A DNA stretch of 20,651 nucleotides from Strigomonas culicis (Eukaryota > Euglenozoa > Kinetoplastea > Trypanosomatida > Trypanosomatidae): positions 1 through 20,651 of the forward strand of contig AUXH01000343.1 in assembly GCA_000482145.1 (NCBI GenBank). Reading direction: 5' to 3'. A program made the translations under genes and the position numbers. Within the stretch, counting starts at the first letter, position 1. Every line of letters starts with the position of its first letter. Under the pieces are notes generated by a model, which saw only the letters and a list, made by a program, of their open reading frames with translations, was not told the DNA's origin and ran no database searches. Shown here piece after piece: positions 17,301-20,651 of this stretch.

Positions 17301-18284
17301 CTGCTGAACACACAGGAGGCCTACATCGACCTTGTCGCGTCCGCCACGTCGCTGTTCGGCCCGATGCTGTGCCCGTCCTACCCCCGCGGGTACCACCCGT
17401 GGCCGTTGAAGGTGCGCAACTCTGCGGACCCCTTCGGCCACATGATACAGGTGCGCTACGGGCCCGCGGAGGTGCTGCGGCTGCGCGAGGCGATCAACCT
17501 GCTGAACGACCTGTACCTGCAGCTGCACTACTACGCCTCGCAGACGTTGGTCGTGCCGGACACGACGCGGCCGGTGGCGGGCCGCTCTCTTCACACGCTC
17601 TGCTGCGGCTTGCTGCTCTCCCCGCAGTCCAGCACGGATCTCTTCTACGAGGTGCGCACGCGCTACAGCCGGGAGGTCACCCTCGCGCGCCGCATCGCGC
17701 AGCTGCACTTCAAGTGTCTCTTCAACATCCACCTACAGATGACCCTCGCCGACCGCGCGGTCGGCGCGATGGCGGAGGCCGGCATGGACCCCTCCTCCAC
17801 GTCGCTGCCCGTGTCGCGGCGTGTCAACAGGCTGGCTGCCGAGCGCGAGACGCTGCGGCGGCAGCTGGCCGACCTCAAGAAGGAGCGCCATGAAAACGCG
17901 CGGGAGGTGTACCGCCTGTGGAAGGACCGCGGCATCGACATCTACCAGGGGTACCCGCCGCCGCTGGTGCAGAACAAGCTGACGCTACTGAACGAGTCCC
18001 AGGCGTCGCAGCTCCGCACGCGGGGCGCCGCGGTGACCGCCGCCGTGCGCACGCACCTCGCGGGCGGGACGCGCACCGGCGCGCAGCTCAACAAGGAGGA
18101 GCGGGCGACGGAGCGGCAGTGGAACAACCAGCTGCAAGCAGAGCAGCAGGCGATGGACAGGACACAGCGAGCGCGGGTGTCCGATGTGGAGGCGATGTTT
18201 CACACGCCTGCCTCCATCTTGGTGAACGCGAAGGAAAGCAACAATAGCGGCGGTGGGGCGGCCGCTGCCGAGACGACCGCGTAG
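14379..18284 (+). CDS. Unrecognised 1301-residue coiled-coil protein
   Basis: I cannot assign this large protein. The first 90 residues are Asn/Ser-rich. A charged helical segment at about 110-145 (LEHMYKRIMRKLQKELNYEE) precedes a disordered acidic/Pro stretch. An ordered block at about 265-330 follows (CPRTLRLVLNHVCETIEKKL, CVRFTFESRSLLDRLLKEMP). A strong coiled coil spans about 590-675, then an Asn/Thr/Ser-rich low-complexity insert (about 719-768) and a helical block, ITSIHSLLDLALLAIEKDEK (about 803-822). A second long coiled coil covers about 870-988. A conserved-looking region with LRLREAINLLNDLYLQLHYY lies at about 1030-1050, and a last coil at 1145-1190. No membrane segment or catalytic motif is seen. 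The architecture suggests a structural or flagellar scaffold, as inference only. A perfect 17-bp inverted repeat lies within the coding sequence at 16046-16083. Confidence 0.87.
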   Translation: MTRRYTSGSEDLNEPRVYVNNMNTAFPTVEIPNRPPKVRAEAASAIAAYNHNSSNATSVSANGSALYGSGRIGVDGTGRDTDVMSIPRPPIMLSIKKNADATPGVPQQQQALHPNLEHMYKRIMRKLQKELNYEETVRAPLLTQYGVDAEEEEEGETDADSVFPSGDPVASRRRPASPPPSAAPSEDSLQPVKDTEGPTGSPTDTNTRMSAAATARGASSVVRYRASPPVTMTAGAAAGRGRGGDLSGGGPLSAAADEEESWLALQPCPRTLRLVLNHVCETIEKKLSLAEQGSLEDCVRFTFESRSLLDRLLKEMPYYTQFQEADANKLVTEASATARNQPTTTAVGIGMTRLMHELRKSPAPIARAQYQLSAQSGGVRAVLDLAEDHALQRQQSYIGGDGADTRLPSLPPLLPTTGNKVQFIDQGASVVGLEPSNMTMASGLNPQYGLLADQLRGTDNRAMQTYPAAAPQGLTLPDTYGKSMRLQTQNHSENARRRASSILASRDASAMGMLNASVGRGESNVNSRVASANTFLAEASATNPENNTTATGSGHSRLAARVGARGEALSACQQVSVGTMTEENTATMISREAYEELEDHVQALEAQRIEEAKLREQLDNRLLEESDYNKRKASVVEYLRETLLKECNALRAQLSFAARKERTMHEALTLQQQQMANGMNGAAAGAGQGSSMGLGYGHRNDRSMVGGRSIGGFSQNTRRLNTTMGNTSTTMSLQRLRGTQTFALNNNSSNMNTTNLNNNMSSTNVQNISGSAQAEESAGHEGSADTDDAFNISRLVTHDITSIHSLLDLALLAIEKDEKLNLSIEMLKANRDLLNDDHYLANGGGLGVGGTLSAEQQEQFFLAKDPKQQLEELRLAFEDKQRNFKFSYVAAQIQNQELINVKDREIQRLTYLTDTAALSHTLHAKMEALKDDLQTLKTAVMEQCRSFNATLRNTTGSLLARAAMLEKTMSENATLLNTQEAYIDLVASATSLFGPMLCPSYPRGYHPWPLKVRNSADPFGHMIQVRYGPAEVLRLREAINLLNDLYLQLHYYASQTLVVPDTTRPVAGRSLHTLCCGLLLSPQSSTDLFYEVRTRYSREVTLARRIAQLHFKCLFNIHLQMTLADRAVGAMAEAGMDPSSTSLPVSRRVNRLAAERETLRRQLADLKKERHENAREVYRLWKDRGIDIYQGYPPPLVQNKLTLLNESQASQLRTRGAAVTAAVRTHLAGGTRTGAQLNKEERATERQWNNQLQAEQQAMDRTQRARVSDVEAMFHTPASILVNAKESNNSGGGAAAAETTA
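16046..16083 (+). repeat. Perfect 17-bp inverted repeat with 4-nt loop inside a CDS
   Basis: Bases 16046-16062 pair without mismatch with 16067-16083, leaving the loop TCGG. The stem is almost wholly G/C. It lies in codons 556-569 of the large coiled-coil gene and spells ordinary-looking Ala/Arg/Gly-rich protein, just before the first long coiled coil. Confidence 0.9.
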
Positions 18285-18458
18285 ATACCACACATATATA
18301 ACCAGATGTACCATATGTAAACTTGCCATCTTGACTTTGTACTCTATGCACCATGCGTTCTTCAAGGCAGATTCAGTATGACAGCAGAAACAAAAGAAAA
18401 AGAAAACAATGGGATATGTATATATATATATAAAGAATGAGAAATAAAAGAAAAAAAC

Positions 18459-18496
18459 ACCTTCCTCTCCACCCTATGAATTCTCACTCTCTAAAG
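18459..18496 (+). promoter_or_regulatory. Predicted trans-splice acceptor for SDHAF3
   Basis: A pyrimidine-rich stretch (18459-18492, with a short interruption) leads to AG at 18495-18496 or 18498-18499. The leader of about 75 nt lacks ATG before 18572. A second tract, GTTCTCTTCTTAG, puts another AG at 18568-18569, only two bases before the start codon. Confidence 0.5.
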
Positions 18497-18571
18497 TAGC
18501 CGAAACGGGAAGCGAGGCAACCATACTCAAACAAAAAAGAAAAAAAGACAGCAGCTGTTCTCTTCTTAGGC

Positions 18572-19291
18572 ATGCGTCGCGCCGTCGCTCTCTGGTGCGC
18601 CCGCCGTGGCGAAGGTTACGGGCCGCGCTCCGCCACGGTGCGCCGCACTGCGTCCGGCAGCGGCAAGGCCAACCTGATGGACCACATGCAGCTCGCCACG
18701 AACATCAATCTGCGCCTGTCGCTGGCGCAGCTGCCGCACCCCTCCCAACTCGCCAACGACGCCAAAACGTACCCCTTCGGCTCCGCGGCGTGGCGCCTCG
18801 CGATGGTACGGCTCTACCGCACCATCCTCCGCCTCCACAACAAGGAGGTGGCGGTGTCCCTCCAGCAGGCGCGCGCGCAGCAGCAGCAGCAGCAGCAGCA
18901 GCGCGCGGTGGACGCGAAGGAGGCAGCATTCCTACAGCAGCAGCAGCAGCAGCAGCAGGGCGGCTGCCCTGCCACCTCATCTCTGCAGGACCCAACAGAC
19001 ATGGATGACATCCTTCTCACGTACCTCCTCACAGCCGAGCAGCGCGAGTTCGGCAACCGCTTTGTGAAGGAGGGCTTTATCTACCACCTCGAGGCGGACC
19101 GACAGACTGCACTCACCTTCTACGAGGGCTGGTACGGCTACGTGTTGCAGATCGCCTCCGGCGTCACCGCGCGCGACATGACGGAGGCGGAAGAGCAGCA
19201 CCTCAGCGACGAGCAGCGCGAGAAGATGAAGGAGCTGCGCGGCGCCTTCTACGCGATGCGGGCGCAGAACGATCCCGGGTTTATGCAGTAA
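18572..19291 (+). CDS. SDHAF3: Succinate dehydrogenase assembly factor 3 (SDHAF3/ACN9), LYR family, with polyQ insertion
   Basis: SDHAF3/ACN9 is a mitochondrial LYR-motif chaperone that helps mature the iron-sulfur subunit of complex II. The 239-residue protein starts with a basic presequence-like segment (MRRAVALWCARRG). The LYR motif is L81-Y82-R83 within VRLYRTILRLHN, the expected first helix. The family's second signature follows at 161-190 (GNRFVKEGFIYHLEADRQ, then FYEGWYGYV), matching the GDQYVKDEF...EWE.Y pattern. The end (SDEQREKMKELRGAF) matches the family's C-terminal helix. Between LYR and the second signature lie roughly 55-60 extra residues carrying two runs of eight glutamines (103-110 and 122-129), each encoded by pure CAG. 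Typical family members are about 120-150 residues. The start is the first ATG after either predicted acceptor. Confidence 0.82.
   Translation: MRRAVALWCARRGEGYGPRSATVRRTASGSGKANLMDHMQLATNINLRLSLAQLPHPSQLANDAKTYPFGSAAWRLAMVRLYRTILRLHNKEVAVSLQQARAQQQQQQQQRAVDAKEAAFLQQQQQQQQGGCPATSSLQDPTDMDDILLTYLLTAEQREFGNRFVKEGFIYHLEADRQTALTFYEGWYGYVLQIASGVTARDMTEAEEQHLSDEQREKMKELRGAFYAMRAQNDPGFMQ
18878..18958 (+). repeat. Two CAG8 tracts encoding polyglutamine
   Basis: Two uninterrupted runs of eight CAG (18878-18901 and 18935-18958) are separated by 33 bases encoding RAVDAKEAAFL. Both lie in the insertion of the SDHAF3-like gene, and pure codon repeats of this kind are prone to slippage. Confidence 0.95.
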
Positions 19292-19447
19292 CATGCGTGA
19301 TGTCACACTAATGCGAACATACATGCGCTTTCACACTTTTATTTCTGTCTTCATTTTGTGGTGGTGTTAGGAGTGTTTACTTTCTTTGTTATTTGTTTCA
19401 GATTTGTGTGTCCGTTGAGTTTCTCTCATGATGCTGCACTTTCTGTT

Positions 19448-19469
19448 TCTCTCTCTCTCTCTCTCTCTC
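19448..19469 (+). repeat. TC dinucleotide run
   Basis: About eleven TC units lie in the presumed 3' UTR of the SDHAF3 gene. Confidence 0.95.
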
Positions 19470-19590
19470 CGTTCATATACTTCGTTCGTTCTTATAGTAT
19501 AAGGAAGTGAAAAATAAAAAACTAGAAGAGTTTTTTTTTCTTTTAAATAATAATAGATTTCAGCCCCTCTTACATATTGCTATTAAGCGA

Positions 19591-19624
19591 TTTGTTTGTT
19601 TGTTTGTTTGTTTGTTTTGTTTTG
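19591..19624 (+). repeat. TTTG/TTTTG repeat
   Basis: Six TTTG units grade into two TTTTG units and then a T run, suggesting slippage-driven growth. It lies in the AT-rich spacer. Confidence 0.95.
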
Positions 19625-19766
19625 TTTTTTGGGTGTAGAAGTTGCTTTGTTCTTTTTTTATTAATACTATTATTTTACTTACTTTCATTAATACCTATCA
19701 ATCTCCTACACACACCTTCAGGGGTTTTGTAACAATCCCTTTGTCTGGTGTGTGCGTGTGTGCGTG

Positions 19767-19787
19767 GTTTCCCTCTTCTTTGAACAG
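19767..19787 (+). promoter_or_regulatory. Predicted trans-splice acceptor for the last gene
   Basis: The tract GTTTCCCTCTTCTTT is followed by GAACAG, with AG at 19786-19787. The 141-nt leader is purine-rich and contains no ATG before 19929, supporting that start codon. Confidence 0.65.
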
Positions 19788-19928
19788 TGGCGAAAAGAGG
19801 GAAACTATTTCTATCGGTTAAACATATAATATAGAGAGAGTGTGAAGAAGGGGGAACTAAAAACAGAAGAAGAAAAAGGATAGCAGCGGAAGAAGAACAA
19901 GAGCTCCCTTCTCCTCCTCCCCCTCGCC

Positions 19929-20651
19929 ATGAGCCATCCCAATCGCAAGGGAGACAAGTCTCTCAACTACCAGGCCCTCGTCGGCTCCAACTTAGGCACG
20001 AACAAGGGCAGACCCATCAAGAATCCGGCGGGCAGCTCCACCTCGCAGAGCCCGGCGTCGCCGCCGCCGCAGGAAATGGTCGCCATCGCGCTTGAGACGG
20101 CCGGTCTTTTCTCGCTGTCGCTGCAGGCGGAGACGCTCACGAGCGGCGGCGGCGGCTCGGTCGGCCGCCCCTCCACCGGCGGCGCGCCCGAGGCGGCCGG
20201 CCCCAACCCCACTAGCGCGGACGCGGCTGACGCCGCGCCCGGCGAGCGCAGCGTCGGTGTGACGTTCCAGCTGGATGCGCGCGACGGCGGCAGCCACAAC
20301 CACCCCAGCGAGCTGGGGCCGCTGAAGCCGACCGGCCTGCGCGCGCGGGTGCCGCAGTCCGGCACCCACATCCGGCGCCGGCCGCTCTCAGCCGCGCCGC
20401 GCAACATGCACCGCAACGCGAACAACAACCACAGCGACGCCGCCGCCGCCGCCGCGCTGGCGGCCACGTCGCCGGTCGTGGACGACTGCAACGCGCTCCG
20501 TACGGAGGACAGCGGTGCGACGCCGGCCGCGGGCGGCGCGACCCCGGCCGTCGCGCGCGAGGGGCGTGATGTGCGGCCGCTCAAGTTCGACCGCCGCGCG
20601 GCGGCCTCGCCGGCGCCGTCGCGCGCGCCGCGCGGCAACCGGCGGCGGCAG
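19929..20651 (+). CDS. Unrecognised protein, N-terminal 241 codons (cut by window end)
   Basis: The frame from ATG 19929 stays open to the last base of the window (exactly 241 codons), so the 3' end is missing. The beginning (MSHPNRKGDKSLNYQALVGS) is followed by Ser/Pro/Gly/Ala-rich, apparently disordered sequence. Short more ordered-looking motifs interrupt it: MVAIALETAGLFSLSLQAET (50-69), RSVGVTFQLDARDGGSH and HIRRRPLSAAPRNMHRNANN. Poly-Gly and poly-Ala runs are present. The composition is GC-rich and coding-like, the ATG is the first after the predicted acceptor, and the gene is co-oriented with the rest. I see no catalytic motif in this part, and a function cannot be inferred. Confidence 0.8.
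   Translation, partial: MSHPNRKGDKSLNYQALVGSNLGTNKGRPIKNPAGSSTSQSPASPPPQEMVAIALETAGLFSLSLQAETLTSGGGGSVGRPSTGGAPEAAGPNPTSADAADAAPGERSVGVTFQLDARDGGSHNHPSELGPLKPTGLRARVPQSGTHIRRRPLSAAPRNMHRNANNNHSDAAAAAALAATSPVVDDCNALRTEDSGATPAAGGATPAVAREGRDVRPLKFDRRAAASPAPSRAPRGNRRRQ

Larger units (their letters stand above)
19292..19928 (+). other. AT-rich intergenic region with TC and TTTG repeats
   Basis: This 637-bp spacer contains a TC run (19448-19469) and six TTTG units followed by two TTTTG units (19591-19624). A pyrimidine tract with AG near 19787 and a purine-rich leader (about 19830-19905) follow. No supported open frame or RNA gene is seen. Confidence 0.75.

Noticed and set aside
18878..18958. CAG repeats as a possible CRISPR-like or tandem array
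   Set aside because: These are in-frame codon repeats giving polyglutamine. There are no spacers, and the host is a eukaryote.

Overview
This window looks like nuclear DNA of a trypanosomatid (Kinetoplastea). It opens with the C-terminal part of a beta-tubulin that ends in a kinetoplastid-style acidic tail and a terminal tyrosine. All ten genes lie on the + strand. I see no introns and no bacterial-type promoters or ribosome binding sites. GC-rich coding blocks alternate sharply with AT-rich spacers full of microsatellites. Almost every gene follows a polypyrimidine tract and an AG, the expected layout for spliced-leader trans-splicing within a polycistronic unit. The genus cannot be fixed from what I can see.

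Layout: (1) 1-492, 3' part of beta-tubulin, apparently frameshifted by one missing C near position 70; (2) 1484-2557, an unrecognised coiled-coil protein with a basic cluster; (3) 2890-4623, a single CCCH zinc-finger protein with a Q/Y/G-rich prion-like segment, an acidic/serine region and a lysine-rich AT-hook-like tail; (4) 5239-6813, a catalytically dead M16 peptidase-family protein (bc1 core subunit or alpha-MPP type) with a probable mitochondrial presequence; (5) 7316-8269 and (6) 8764-10827, two unrecognised proteins rich in Tyr/Pro/His; (7) 11735-13966, an unrecognised, largely disordered protein with a coiled coil and four RS(A/V)S motifs; (8) 14379-18284, a 1301-residue coiled-coil protein with an Asn-rich insert; (9) 18572-19291, an LYR-motif protein recognised as the succinate dehydrogenase assembly factor SDHAF3/ACN9, interrupted by a polyglutamine-bearing insertion; (10) 19929 to the window end, the N-terminal part of a disordered, unrecognised protein.

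The genes do not form a functional operon in the bacterial sense; neighbours in a trypanosomatid unit are usually unrelated. Two of them (4 and 9) point to the mitochondrial respiratory chain (complexes III and II). Beta-tubulin and possibly several of the unknown proteins point to the cytoskeleton or flagellum. Regulation is expected to be post-transcriptional. The most notable sequence-level observations are the beta-tubulin frameshift, a perfect 17-bp hairpin inside gene 8, a long hairpin downstream of gene 6, the split SDHAF3, the degenerate M16 active site and the repeated RSxS motifs in gene 7. I did not find an obviously new multi-gene system.
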